From Actinomadura coerulea (GTDB taxonomy: Bacteria; Actinomycetota; Actinomycetes; Streptosporangiales; Streptosporangiaceae), in NCBI RefSeq assembly GCF_014208105.1, contig NZ_JACHMQ010000001.1, forward strand, positions 1,736,001-1,800,000: a stretch of DNA of 64,000 nt. Direction: 5' to 3'. The position numbers were made by a program, and so were the translations under genes. The notes under the pieces were generated by a model. The model did no database searches. It was not told where the DNA came from and saw nothing but the letters and a program-made list of their open reading frames with translations. Shown here piece after piece: positions 16,461-24,808 of the stretch. Position 1 is the stretch's first letter. Each line of letters opens with the position of its first letter.

Positions 16461-17365
16461 CGTGGATCGAGGGCGACGCACAGGACGTCCACGAGGAGGT
16501 TCAGCGCGATGTAGGAGACGGTGATCGTCACGATCGCGGCCTCGACGACGGCGTAGTCGCGGTTGGTGATCGCGTCCACCATCAGCGAGCCGATGCCCGG
16601 CCAGGAGAACACGACCTCGATGATCACCGCGTTGGCGATGAAGTTGCCCATCAGCAGCCCGAGGACGGTGACGACGGGCAGCGCGATGTTGCGCGCCACG
16701 TGCACGTACATCACGGCGCCCTCGCCCGTCCCCTTCGCGCGGGCGGTGCGGACGTAGTCCTTCCCGCTCTCCTCCAGCGCGCCGTTGCGGACGAGCCGGG
16801 CCAGCCATCCGACGAACGGCAGCGCCAGCGTCACCGAGGGCAGGATCACCGCCTCCGGGCCGCCCCCGGCCGTGCTCGGCAGCCAGTTCAGCTGGCGGGC
16901 GAACAGCAGGATCAGCACGATGCCGAGCCAGAACGACGGCACCGCCTGCCCGACCAGCGAACCCGTGGAGACCAGCAGGTCGAGGATTCTGCCGGGCCGC
17001 CGCGCGCACATCATGCCGAGCGGGTAGCCGGCGGCGAGGGTGATGACCAGCGCGAGGGAGGCCAGCGTCAGGGTGGCGGGGAACCGGTCCAGGACGGCGC
17101 CCATCGCGCCGCCGCCGAGCCGCCACGAGTCGCCGAAGTCGCCGCGCAGTATCTCGCCCATGTGCGCGAGGTACTGCCGCCACAGCGGCTCGTCCAGCCC
17201 GAAGTCGGCACGGACGGAGGCGAGCTGCGCCGGGCTGGCGTCCGGCCCGAGGATCAGCGTCGCGGGGTCGCCGGGGACGACGCGCACGACGAGGAAAACG
17301 ACCGTGATGGCCCCCCACGCCACGATGAGGGCCTGACCGGCGCGCCTCAGCAGGAACCGTCCCAT
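16439..17365 (-). CDS. Oligopeptide/dipeptide ABC permease (DppB/OppB-like)
   Basis: 308 residues from ATG 17365 (ATGA overlap with the LacI gene stop). N-terminal TM MGRFLLRRAGQALIVAWGAI, the family motif VRVVPGDPATLILGPDASPAQLASVRADFGLDEPLWRQY, then five TM helices and the EAA loop VRTARAKGTGEGAVMYVHVARNIALPVV. Partner of the DppC-like permease. Its stop overlaps the first unit of the tandem repeat. Confidence 0.9.
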   Translation of the reverse strand: MGRFLLRRAGQALIVAWGAITVVFLVVRVVPGDPATLILGPDASPAQLASVRADFGLDEPLWRQYLAHMGEILRGDFGDSWRLGGGAMGAVLDRFPATLTLASLALVITLAAGYPLGMMCARRPGRILDLLVSTGSLVGQAVPSFWLGIVLILLFARQLNWLPSTAGGGPEAVILPSVTLALPFVGWLARLVRNGALEESGKDYVRTARAKGTGEGAVMYVHVARNIALPVVTVLGLLMGNFIANAVIIEVVFSWPGIGSLMVDAITNRDYAVVEAAIVTITVSYIALNLLVDVLCVALDPRLTPENA

Positions 17366-18426
17366 CAGCCGCCTCCGTTCGCGGTCCGCGACGAGGCGCG
17401 GACGACCAGTTCCGCGGGCAGCAGGGTCTGCCGCGGGGAGCCCGCGCCGGACTCGCCCGACATCCGTTCGAGGAGCCGGTCCACCGCGGCGGCGCCGACG
17501 TCCGCGGCCGGCAGCCGCACCGTGGTGAGCGGCGGCGCGAGGTAGGCGGCGAACGGGTGGTCGCCGTGCCCCGCGACGCGGACGTCGCCGGGGATGCTCA
17601 GCCCGTGCTCGGTGAGCGCCCGGTACACGCCGAGCGCGAAGTAGTCGTTGCCGGCCAGGACGGCGGCGCCCGGCCCGACGCGGGCGGCGAGCCCGCGCCC
17701 GATCTCGTAGGAGTCCACCGGGTCCCACGGCTGCGAGCTGGCCTCCCGGCGCCGGGTCGGCACCTTCACCATGTGGTCGTCGCGGACCGCGATGCCGTGC
17801 TCCTCGAGCACGGACCGGAACCCCCGGACGCGTTCCGCGACCGGCGAGATGTCCAGGTCCTCCTCGACCAGGTACAGGTCGCGGGCCCCCTCGGAGACGA
17901 GGTGCTCGGTGGCGCGCCGCGCGCTGTCGTAGTAGTCGACGCCGACGAGGTCGGTGTCGAGCCCCGGCAGGTCGCGGTTCACCAGGACGACGGGCGTCCC
18001 GGACTTGCGGAGCCGGTCCCAGTGGTCGATCCCGTGCTGGACGGGCACCGCCAGGACGCCGTCCACGCCCCAGCGCATCAGCTCGTCCACGACGCGCCGC
18101 TCGTTGTCGACGCTGTCCTCGGTGACCATCAGCATCAGCGAGTAGCCGCGGACCCGGCCGCGCTCCTCGATCGCACTGATCAGACGCGTGTAGAAGGGGT
18201 TGGACGGGTTGGTGATGACCAGCCCGAGGGTCATCGCGTTGCCCTGGACGAGGGACCGCGCCATGGTGTTGGGCACGTACCCGAGGCGCTCGGCCTCGGC
18301 CCGCACCCGCTCGCGGGTCTCGGGGCTGACCGCGTCCTTGCCGGCCAGGGCGCGGGACACCGTGTTGACCGACAGGTCGAGGGCGGCGGCGATGTCCCGC
18401 AGGGTGGCCCTGCGGCGGGGTGTCAT
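17365..18426 (-). CDS. LacI-family transcriptional regulator
   Basis: 353 residues. The N-terminal HTH and hinge TLRDIAAALDLSVNTVSRALAGKDAVSPETRERVRAEAERLGYVPNTMARSL is canonical, followed by a periplasmic-binding-protein-like effector domain (LGLVITNPSNPFYTRLI...AVLAGNDYFALGVYRAL...RVAGHGDHPFAAYLAPPLTTVRLP). Encoded inside the transporter operon, with ATGA overlaps to the solute-binding protein before it and dppB after it. It probably represses the operon at the palindrome 22381-22398 and is released by the imported solute. The LacI type suggests a sugar or nucleoside-like effector, not a peptide. Confidence 0.9.
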   Translation of the reverse strand: MTPRRRATLRDIAAALDLSVNTVSRALAGKDAVSPETRERVRAEAERLGYVPNTMARSLVQGNAMTLGLVITNPSNPFYTRLISAIEERGRVRGYSLMLMVTEDSVDNERRVVDELMRWGVDGVLAVPVQHGIDHWDRLRKSGTPVVLVNRDLPGLDTDLVGVDYYDSARRATEHLVSEGARDLYLVEEDLDISPVAERVRGFRSVLEEHGIAVRDDHMVKVPTRRREASSQPWDPVDSYEIGRGLAARVGPGAAVLAGNDYFALGVYRALTEHGLSIPGDVRVAGHGDHPFAAYLAPPLTTVRLPAADVGAAAVDRLLERMSGESGAGSPRQTLLPAELVVRASSRTANGGG

Positions 18427-19937
18427 GGGTTCCTCCTGACCGCGGACAGGTCCGGCTGGTTGTTCGCCGCCGGGGTGAAGCCGGAGAGCCCGGTCCGCAG
18501 CCCGTAGGCGGTGGTGAGCGCGGCCGGGAAGACCCCGACCGCGTCGTCCCAGATCGTCTTGCAGGCCCGCGCGTACAGCTCCTCGCGCCGCCCGGGGTCG
18601 GCGGCCTGCCCGGCCTCGGCGAGCACCGCGTCCAGCCCGGGGTTGCGGTAGCCCATCCGGTTGGCCTTGGAGGTGTAGAGCCGGCCGAGGGTGAACGCGG
18701 CGTCGCCGGTCGTCACGGTGTTGGTCTGCAGCTCCATGTCCCAGTCGAGGGAGTTGAGGCGCTGCAGCCACTGGGCCTTCTCGATGCTCTGCGGCCTGAC
18801 CTCGACCCCGATCCGCGCCCACGCCGAGATCATCGACTGGGCCAGCTCCCGGGCGAGGGGACCGGTGGCGTCGAACCACATCATCGTGGTCTCGAAGCCG
18901 TCCCCGAGACCGGCGGCGCGCAGCGCCGCGCGGGCCGCGGCCGGGTCGTACCGGTAGGGCGCCTGCTCGGCGTAGCCGAAGACGGTCGAGGGAATCGGCG
19001 CCCGCATCCGCTCGGCGCCCGCGCCGAACAGCTTCCCGACGATCTCCTCCATGTCGAGCGCCTGCCACATCGCCCGCCGGACCCGCGGATCGGTGAACGG
19101 CTTGCGGCCGCAGTTGAACCACGTGAGGTAGTAGGTCCAGCTCGGCACGGTCTGGACCCTGACGCCGCGCCGTCCCCGCACCTCGCCGAGCTGGTCGGAC
19201 GGGACGGGCCACAGCAGGTCCACGTCCCCGTTGCGCAGCGCCGTGATCGCGCTGGAGGTCTCGGCGATGAACGGCATCGAGATGCCGGGCAGCCCGGCGC
19301 GGCCTCCCCAGTACCCCTCGAACCGGGCCAGCTCCACGTTGGTCGACGGGGTGAACCCCGTCACGCGGAACGGGCCCGATCCCACGGGTCGGCGCTTCTG
19401 CGCCGGGTCGGCCACGCGCCGGGCCGGCACGATGAACAGCAGCGTCAGGTTCACCGGCAGGGTGCCCATGGGGCCGTCCGTCACGAACGTGACGCGGTGG
19501 TCGCCGTCCGCCCGCGCGGACTTCACCGTGGCCCACAGCGCGGACTGCGCCGACTTCACGGCCTTGGTGCGCTCCACGCAGGCGACGACGTCCCGCGCGG
19601 TCAGCGGGCTCCCGTCGTGGAAGCGGACGCCGGGGCGCAGGTCGAACACCCACGTCGTGTCGTCCGTCCGCCGCCACGACGTCGCCAGGCCGGGCGCGAG
19701 CCGCCCGCCCTCGTAGCGGACGAGCGTGTCGAACACCAGCCGCTTGACGATCAGCGACGCCTCGTCGACCGCCGTCCCCGCGTTGTAGGGGTCGAGGTCG
19801 GTGACCGGCTGCCCGAACGCGGCGCGCAGCGACCCGTCCGGCCCGGCCGCCGCACCGGGCGCCGCGCAGCCGCCGAGCGCCACGGCGGAGGCGGCCAGAC
19901 CGGTCAGGGCGAGGAACTCGCGCCTGCGCACGTCCAT
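18423..19937 (-). CDS. Lipoprotein solute-binding protein, family 5 (Dpp/Opp type)
   Basis: 504 residues. The N-terminus MDVRRREFLALTGLAASAVALGGCA has a twin-arginine motif and a lipobox LGGC, so export is probably Tat-dependent with lipid anchoring at Cys24. The SBP_bac_5 fold is clear: DLDPYNAGTAVDEASLIVKRLVFDTLVRYEGG, ATSWRRTDDTTWVFDLRPGVRFHDGSPLTARDVV, PVGSGPFRVTGF, DPRVRRAMWQALD. It captures the solute for the two permeases. Given the LacI regulator and secreted hydrolase in the operon, the ligand may be an oligosaccharide or other oligomer, not a peptide; this is inference. Confidence 0.9.
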   Translation of the reverse strand: MDVRRREFLALTGLAASAVALGGCAAPGAAAGPDGSLRAAFGQPVTDLDPYNAGTAVDEASLIVKRLVFDTLVRYEGGRLAPGLATSWRRTDDTTWVFDLRPGVRFHDGSPLTARDVVACVERTKAVKSAQSALWATVKSARADGDHRVTFVTDGPMGTLPVNLTLLFIVPARRVADPAQKRRPVGSGPFRVTGFTPSTNVELARFEGYWGGRAGLPGISMPFIAETSSAITALRNGDVDLLWPVPSDQLGEVRGRRGVRVQTVPSWTYYLTWFNCGRKPFTDPRVRRAMWQALDMEEIVGKLFGAGAERMRAPIPSTVFGYAEQAPYRYDPAAARAALRAAGLGDGFETTMMWFDATGPLARELAQSMISAWARIGVEVRPQSIEKAQWLQRLNSLDWDMELQTNTVTTGDAAFTLGRLYTSKANRMGYRNPGLDAVLAEAGQAADPGRREELYARACKTIWDDAVGVFPAALTTAYGLRTGLSGFTPAANNQPDLSAVRRNP

Positions 19938-19950
19938 GACGGCTCCTCTC

Positions 19951-20289
19951 TCAGCTCTTCAGCGCGAGGTAGATCATGACCTTCGCCGACGCCTCGCCGC
20001 CGGCCTCGCCCTCGACGGCGCCCTTCAGCCGCAGCCAGCCGCCGAAGCCGGACGACTCCCAGGTGACGAGGTCGCCGGTCAGCTCCCGCTCGGCGTCGAG
20101 GTCGCACCAGTGCAGGCCGTCGGGGGAGACCTGCGTGGTGACCCTCATCAGGGCGCCCGTCCCGGTCCGCTCCAGCGTCCGGACGAACCAGCGGGCCTCC
20201 GCGGCCCACGCCACCTCGTACGGTTCCGTGGCGAAACCGCCCGCGAGGGTGCGGTTGCGTTCCAGGACCGCCGTGAACGACTCGCGCAT
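19951..20289 (-). CDS. Small protein of unknown function in the LacI/ABC operon
   Basis: 112 residues from ATG 20289. No signal peptide or TM segment. Features are an acidic/aromatic N-terminal half (YEVAWAAEARWFVRTLERTGTGALMRVTTQVSPDGLHWCD) and a Gly/Ala-rich end (WESSGFGGWLRLKGAVEGEAGGEASAKVMIYLALKS). The strand-rich pattern resembles a small beta-sandwich such as a carbohydrate-binding or accessory fold, but I do not recognise the family. It lies 14 nt after the larger unknown protein and 13 nt before the solute-binding protein, so it belongs to the operon. Confidence 0.7.
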   Translation of the reverse strand: MRESFTAVLERNRTLAGGFATEPYEVAWAAEARWFVRTLERTGTGALMRVTTQVSPDGLHWCDLDAERELTGDLVTWESSGFGGWLRLKGAVEGEAGGEASAKVMIYLALKS

Positions 20290-20303
20290 GCTCTGGGGGC
20301 TCC

Positions 20304-21254
20304 TCACCAGTCGACCGAGATCAGGACGGAGTCCAGGTACAGGAAGTTGCGCACGTCGGTGTGCGTCCTGACCGAGACGTAGAAGTTCAGCAGGTTTCCG
20401 AGGGAGCCGTACTCCTCCTCGTACGGCGGCACCGGCACGTCGCGCATGTCGTAGACGGTGTCGTTGACCTGCAGTTCGACGTTCGAGCGCGTGCTGGTGT
20501 CGATCACCCAGCGCACGTAGTGCCAGTTCACCTTCGTGGGCACTTCGTTGTAGCAGAGTTCCTGGGGACCGCCGAACGGCTTCCAGTCGTCCGGGTCCGG
20601 GGCGGTGAAGTCGGCCGTCGGCGGCAGCTTGAGCTTGCCTTCGAAGTGCTCGCGCGGGGTCGGCTCGGGCACCGTCGGGTACACCCACTCGCGCCGCATC
20701 CGGTTGTCCAGGTCGGTGTTCAGGTAGCGGGCGACGCAGTGGTAGCGGACGCCGTCGCAGATGTCGGTCGCGATGGTGAAGGCGCCGAACTGCTGCTCGG
20801 ACGGGTGCAGGTTCGCGTCCCACTCGCCGGCGCCCGCCTTGTGCGCCGCCTGGTTCTCCTCCGAGGCCGCCTCGGTCTTGAACGTCAGGTACGCCTCGAA
20901 CTGCACGCGCCCCCGTCCGGCCATCGTGAGCCGCCGGATCGCGACGCCGGTGTGCCCGGCGACCGGTCGCGTCGCGACCTTCAGCGCGTACGTCCCGGAC
21001 ATCGCGCCGTGCGTGCCGACGTCGAAGAAGTTGCAGGAGCTGAGCTGCGGCGGCCGGAAGTCGCGCATGTGGTCGTCCACGGTGTCGAGGTTCCCGTGGC
21101 CGTCGTAGTTGCCGAGCAGCTCGATCCAGCCGTGCGTGCCGGTGTTGAACTCGTCGTGGACGAGGATCCGGTCGAGCGGGTTGAAGCGGGACAGGGCGGG
21201 GTCGGCCCGGCGCAGTTCGGCGGCCAGCGACCGCTCGCTCGCGGGGGTGCTCAT
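20304..21254 (-). CDS. Uncharacterised beta-sandwich-like protein (DUF6772-like) in the LacI/ABC operon
   Basis: 316 residues from ATG 21254, overlapping the upstream gene stop as ATGA. No signal peptide. The sequence is rich in aromatic strand motifs (HDEFNTGTHGWIELLGNYDGH, GTYALKVATRPVAGHTGVAIRRLTMAGRGRVQFEAYLTFKTE, CYNEVPTKVNWHYVRWVIDTSTRSNVELQVNDTVYDM), the pattern of a concanavalin-like jelly roll. I recall this as an uncharacterised domain family (DUF6772), but that name is from memory. It probably handles the same substrate as the neighbouring transporter; the reaction is unknown. Confidence 0.6.
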   Translation of the reverse strand: MSTPASERSLAAELRRADPALSRFNPLDRILVHDEFNTGTHGWIELLGNYDGHGNLDTVDDHMRDFRPPQLSSCNFFDVGTHGAMSGTYALKVATRPVAGHTGVAIRRLTMAGRGRVQFEAYLTFKTEAASEENQAAHKAGAGEWDANLHPSEQQFGAFTIATDICDGVRYHCVARYLNTDLDNRMRREWVYPTVPEPTPREHFEGKLKLPPTADFTAPDPDDWKPFGGPQELCYNEVPTKVNWHYVRWVIDTSTRSNVELQVNDTVYDMRDVPVPPYEEEYGSLGNLLNFYVSVRTHTDVRNFLYLDSVLISVDW

Positions 21255-22351
21255 CGGGTGGGCTCCTGAATCCTCACGGTGGCGTGCACCATGTTGTGGT
21301 CGGACCGCAGCAGGTCGCGGGGCTCGCCGGCCTGGGCGGCGGTCTGGGGGACGAGCGTCCACTGCAGGACGCGCGTGCCGTTGCGGACGAAGATGTGGTC
21401 GATCTTGTCCTCGGACCTCGGCAGCGGGATCTTGCCGCCGTTGAACGAGGCGTACTCGGCTCCGCTGCGGCGGTTCGCGGGCGCGGACTCGAACGAGTCG
21501 GCGTAGCCCACGTCGGAGAAGGCGTCGTAGGCGCTGTGGCCGTCCTCCTTGGACGCCGAGTTCATGTCCCCGGCGAACACGATCGGCAGCTTCCGGGTGT
21601 AGGCGTTGTCCCGGGTGAGGTACTCGGCCGTCCGGCGCGCGTCGAGGTAGCGGACCTCGTCCCAGTTCTTGGTCCAGCCGTTGGGGTCGGTCGCGCCGTT
21701 CTTGCGGTACTCCAGGTGCATGTCGACGACCACGAACCGCAGCCCGGAGCGCAGGTCGCGCAGGGTGTTCCAGGTCATCGTCTTGCCGTAGATCTCGGTG
21801 GAGTCCGGCAGCCACAGCAGGTCGTGGGGGAGCGCGCGGCCGCGCTCGTCCAGGTGGGAGAACCTGCGGGCGTCGTAGTAGGTGAAGCGCCCGGCGCCGG
21901 ACTTCAGCGGGTAGCCCGCCTGCGGGTGCCTGGTCCCGGCGTAGTCGGCGGGCGCCTCGGCGTACCCGCGGGCGCTCATCGCCTTGGTCAGCGGGGCGCG
22001 GAACGACTCGACGTCCACGCCGGGCTGCGTCGGCGTGGGGTTGTTGCCGATCTCCTGGGTGACGACGACCCCGGCGCGCGCCCGGACGATGTCGTCGGCG
22101 ACCCGCGCGGCGCGCCCGTCGGCCCAGGGCTCCAGCTTGGTGGCGCAGTCGCGCCCGATCGTGTCCACGCAGGCCTGCGTGGTCGGCAGGCATCCGTGCC
22201 CGCAGGTGTTGTAGGTCGCGATCCGCAGGTCGATCTTGCGGTGCGGGCCCTGCGCGGCCTGCGCGCCCGCGGCGGGGACGAGCAGCGCCGCGGCGGCGAG
22301 GCCGGCGGTCAGGGCCGCCAGGGGGCGGGCGGGGGGACGCGGTGGCCTCAT
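21251..22351 (-). CDS. Secreted endonuclease/exonuclease/phosphatase-fold hydrolase
   Basis: 366 residues with a Sec signal peptide (PLAALTAGLAAAALLVPAAGAQA, cleavage near residue 33). EEP-fold motifs appear in order: IATYNTCG, VVTQEIGNN (metal-binding Glu), DMHLEYRK, FAGDMNSAS (Asp/Asn) and the C-terminal SDHNMVHATV (Asp-His). Family members cleave phosphodiesters: DNase I-like nucleases, sphingomyelinases, inositol phosphatases. First gene of the operon, just after the LacI-type operator. It probably releases a phosphorylated or phosphodiester-linked compound outside the cell for import by the ABC system. Confidence 0.85.
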   Translation of the reverse strand: MRPPRPPARPLAALTAGLAAAALLVPAAGAQAAQGPHRKIDLRIATYNTCGHGCLPTTQACVDTIGRDCATKLEPWADGRAARVADDIVRARAGVVVTQEIGNNPTPTQPGVDVESFRAPLTKAMSARGYAEAPADYAGTRHPQAGYPLKSGAGRFTYYDARRFSHLDERGRALPHDLLWLPDSTEIYGKTMTWNTLRDLRSGLRFVVVDMHLEYRKNGATDPNGWTKNWDEVRYLDARRTAEYLTRDNAYTRKLPIVFAGDMNSASKEDGHSAYDAFSDVGYADSFESAPANRRSGAEYASFNGGKIPLPRSEDKIDHIFVRNGTRVLQWTLVPQTAAQAGEPRDLLRSDHNMVHATVRIQEPTR

Positions 22352-22380
22352 ACGAGGAGCCCTTCCGTTGTCGGGGGCGT

Positions 22381-22439
22381 CACATTAACGTTAACGTGAT
22401 CGTTCACACACCATGGATGTTCACCTATCCGCCTGTCAA
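22381..22439 (-). promoter_or_regulatory. Promoter with LacI-type operator for the hydrolase/ABC operon
   Basis: On the minus strand a perfect TTGACA (22434-22439) is followed after 18 nt by CATGGT (22410-22415). About ten bases further, just after the expected start, lies the palindrome CACATTAACGTTAACGTG (22381-22398) with one mismatched pair and a central CG, the classic LacI/GalR operator form. It sits 30 nt before the hydrolase ATG. The LacI gene in this operon is the obvious candidate binder. Confidence 0.75.
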
Positions 22440-22445
22440 GAGCCG

Positions 22446-22492
22446 AAAAGAAAACGACCCGACCGTCCGCGTGAGCGGACGACCGGGCCGTC
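22446..22492 (-). terminator. Rho-independent terminator after the symporter gene
   Basis: Read on the minus strand, a long stem built on CGTCCGC-TCAC-GCGGACG and extended by GC and GU pairs is followed by TTTTCTTTT (complement of 22446-22454). It ends the symporter transcript before the divergent operator region. Confidence 0.8.
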
Positions 22493-22607
22493 GCCATGCC
22501 GGTCGGAGGTGCGGGCGGCCACCGCGGAAGGCGCGGGCGGCGCCGCCCGTCCGCTCCCGGTCAGTCCGGGGAGCTTGACGCGGCGGCGCCGCCGGTGGCC
22601 TGCCGGA

Positions 22608-24218
22608 TCAGGTGCTCGCCTCCAGTTCCAGGTCCTTGACCCGGGGGTCGCCCTCGTCCGCGAGGTAGTCCGCCGCGCGCGTCGCGTCCTTGCCGTCCGC
22701 GAGCTTGGCGGCCCTGCAGACCAGGGTGCCGGCGACCGCGACGACCACGTTGACGGCGAGCGCCAGCATGCCGACGTACACCGTCGTCTTGGTGTCCAGG
22801 CCGAGGTCGCTCAGCGGGTAGGCCGAGCCGCCGAAGTGCTCCTTGCCCTTCACCGGGTTCGGGATCCGGTACAGCATCCACAGGCCGGCCGCCATGCCGG
22901 CGGCCCAGCCGCCGATGAGGGCGCCGCGGTGGAACCAGCGCGTGACCAGGCCCAGCCCCACCGCCGGGAGGGTCTGCAGGATGATGACGCCGCCGATGAG
23001 CTGCAGGTCGATGGAGAACTCGGGGTCGAGCGCGAGGATGCACACGACCGCGCCGGCCTTGACGATCAGCGAGACGAGCTTGCTGACGGTCGCCTCCTCC
23101 TTGGCGTCGGCGTCGCGGCGGATGTACTCCTTGTAGATGTTGCGGGTGAACAGGTTCGCCGCCGCGATCGACATGATCGCCGCCGGGACCAGCGCGCCGA
23201 TGCCGACGGCGGCGAACGCCACGCCGGCGAACCAGTCGGGGAACATGTGGTCGAACAGCATCGGGACCACGGTGTTGGTGTCGGGCTTGCCGTCCGTGCT
23301 GACCGGCTTCACGCCCGCCGCGATGGCCATGTAGCCGAGCAGCGCGATGAGGCCGAGCACGAAGCTGTAGGCGGGCAGCGCCGCCATGTTCCGCTTGATC
23401 ACGTTGCGGTTCTTGCTGGCCAGCACGCCCGTGATGCTGTGCGGGTAGAGGAACAGCGCCATCGCGGAGCCGAGCGCCAGCATCGCGTAGTTCAGCTGGC
23501 CGCTGCCGGCGATGGTGATGCCGTCGCCGGGCGCGGGGGTCTTGTCGAACTTGGCCTTGGCCGCGTCGAAGATGTCGCCCCAGCCGCCGAGCTTCGCCGG
23601 GATGTACAGCACCGCGACGATGATGACCAGGTAGATCAGCACGTCCTTGACGAAGGCGATCAGCGCGGGCGCGCGCAGCCCGGACTGGTAGGTGTAGGCC
23701 GCGAGGATCACGAACGCGATGATGATCGGCCAGTGCCCGTTCACGCCCATCGTCTTCAGCACCGCCTCGATGCCGACCAGTTGCAGCGCGATGTAGGGCA
23801 TCGTGGCGACGATGCCGGTGACCGCGATGACGAGCGCCAGCGTCGGGGAGCCGAACCGGGCCCGGACGAAGTCGGCCGGGGTCACGAAGCCGTGCACGTG
23901 CGAGACCGACCAGAGCTTGATCAGTACCAGGAACACCAGCGGGTACACGACGATCGTGTACGGGACGGCGAAGAAGCCGGCCGCGCCCGCGCCGAACACC
24001 AGGGCCGGGACGGCCACGAACGTGTAGGCGGTGTAGAGGTCGCCGCCGATCAGGAACCAGGTGACCCAGCTGCCGAAGCTCCGGCCGCCGAGGCCCCACT
24101 CGTCCAGGCTGTGCATGGAGTCGGGTCGCCGCCACCGGGCGGCGACGAAGCCCATCCCGCTGACCAGCAGGAACAGGACCGCGAAGACGATGATCTCGGT
24201 GAGGTGGTCGCGTGCCAT
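22608..24218 (-). CDS. Sodium:solute symporter (SSS family, MctP-like)
   Basis: 536 residues with about 13 hydrophobic segments. N-terminal ADHLTEIIVFAVLFLLVSGMGFVAARWRRPD, then LDEWGLGGRSFGSWVTWFLIGGDLYTAYTF typical of SSS transporters, GVLASKNRNVIKRNMAALP, and a hydrophilic C-terminal tail. It is accompanied 4 nt upstream by a DUF3311 protein, the usual partner of actinobacterial MctP-type monocarboxylate permeases. It probably imports a small organic acid with Na+ or H+. The exact substrate is not certain. Confidence 0.85.
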   Translation of the reverse strand: MARDHLTEIIVFAVLFLLVSGMGFVAARWRRPDSMHSLDEWGLGGRSFGSWVTWFLIGGDLYTAYTFVAVPALVFGAGAAGFFAVPYTIVVYPLVFLVLIKLWSVSHVHGFVTPADFVRARFGSPTLALVIAVTGIVATMPYIALQLVGIEAVLKTMGVNGHWPIIIAFVILAAYTYQSGLRAPALIAFVKDVLIYLVIIVAVLYIPAKLGGWGDIFDAAKAKFDKTPAPGDGITIAGSGQLNYAMLALGSAMALFLYPHSITGVLASKNRNVIKRNMAALPAYSFVLGLIALLGYMAIAAGVKPVSTDGKPDTNTVVPMLFDHMFPDWFAGVAFAAVGIGALVPAAIMSIAAANLFTRNIYKEYIRRDADAKEEATVSKLVSLIVKAGAVVCILALDPEFSIDLQLIGGVIILQTLPAVGLGLVTRWFHRGALIGGWAAGMAAGLWMLYRIPNPVKGKEHFGGSAYPLSDLGLDTKTTVYVGMLALAVNVVVAVAGTLVCRAAKLADGKDATRAADYLADEGDPRVKDLELEAST

Positions 24219-24222
24219 CGGC

Positions 24223-24474
24223 TCAGCCCCGCTTCTTCGTCATCTGGTACACGAGGACGGTGCAGGCGACGCCCAGCGGGATGAAGGCCAGCTGGATCCA
24301 GTAGAAGGCGGGGAAGCCCGCGAGGCGGGGCTCGTCGTTGTTGTAGAGCAGCGTGAGCAGCGGGAGCGCGACGGGAACGATCAGGAGCCAGTTCCAGGGG
24401 CTCCGGTCGGTGCGGTCGGCGTCCGGCGGCGGGGGCTGGGTCGGAGTCGGTTCCCGGGAGTCGTCGGGAGTCAT
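24223..24474 (-). CDS. DUF3311 membrane protein, symporter partner
   Basis: 83 residues from ATG 24474. A Pro/Thr/Asp-rich cytoplasmic N-terminus is followed by two TM helices (WLLIVPVALPLLTLLYNNDEPRLAGFPAFYWIQLAFIPLGVACTVLVYQMTKK). The PxLxGxPxFYWxQ core is typical of DUF3311. These small proteins occur directly upstream of SSS symporters and are thought to be subunits or assembly factors. Confidence 0.85.
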   Translation of the reverse strand: MTPDDSREPTPTQPPPPDADRTDRSPWNWLLIVPVALPLLTLLYNNDEPRLAGFPAFYWIQLAFIPLGVACTVLVYQMTKKRG

Positions 24475-24652
24475 GGGGTCCTCCTCGTTTCGCCCGCGCA
24501 CGGTCCGCCCAGGTCGTGTGACGGAACCGTGCCGGGGGTGCGGCCGGGCGAGCCTACACACGCCCTGGTCACAGGCGGATATCGGCCGCGGCACGACTTC
24601 GGTGGATCGCTCCACGCCGGGAAGCGCCAGGTAGGGAACGGTGCGCCCGTGG

Positions 24653-24658
24653 TAATCT
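24653..24658 (+). promoter_or_regulatory. -10 box of the trp leader
   Basis: TAATCT lies 7 nt before the leader-peptide ATG at 24665, so the leader mRNA is probably leaderless, starting at or next to the ATG. No good -35 is visible. Confidence 0.45.
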
Positions 24659-24664
24659 CCCCGC

Positions 24665-24703
24665 ATGCGAACCGCAGCCTCCCGGTGGTGGTGGCGCCGC
24701 TGA
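24665..24703 (+). CDS. trpL: Tryptophan-rich leader peptide (attenuator)
   Basis: Encodes MRTAASRWWWRR with three consecutive Trp codons (24686-24694). It lies upstream of the fused anthranilate synthase gene and is nested in the first stem of the attenuator. When charged tRNA-Trp is scarce the ribosome stalls on the Trp codons, as in Streptomyces trp leaders. The assignment rests on the peptide, its position and the matching RNA stems. Confidence 0.88.
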   Translation: MRTAASRWWWRR

Positions 24704-24767
24704 GGCGGTGCCGGTTCGCGCGTGTTCACGACCAGGCGACCGCCCTCACCGGCGGTCGTTTCCTGTT
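24667..24767 (+). promoter_or_regulatory. trp transcription attenuator
   Basis: All four classic segments are visible. Segment 1 GCGAACCG (24667-24674) pairs perfectly with CGGTTCGC (24712-24719), enclosing the Trp codons. Segment 2 (GGCGGT, 24704-24709) can instead pair with ACCGCC (24739-24744), the antiterminator. Segments 3 and 4, CGACCGCC (24737-24744) and GGCGGTCG (24751-24758), form the terminator, followed by TTTCCTGTT. Ribosome stalling at the Trp codons breaks 1:2, allows 2:3 and lets transcription reach the synthase gene. Confidence 0.85.
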
Positions 24768-24808
24768 CGCGACGCCCGGTGGGGGCCCGACATCGAGGGG
24801 CCACCGCG

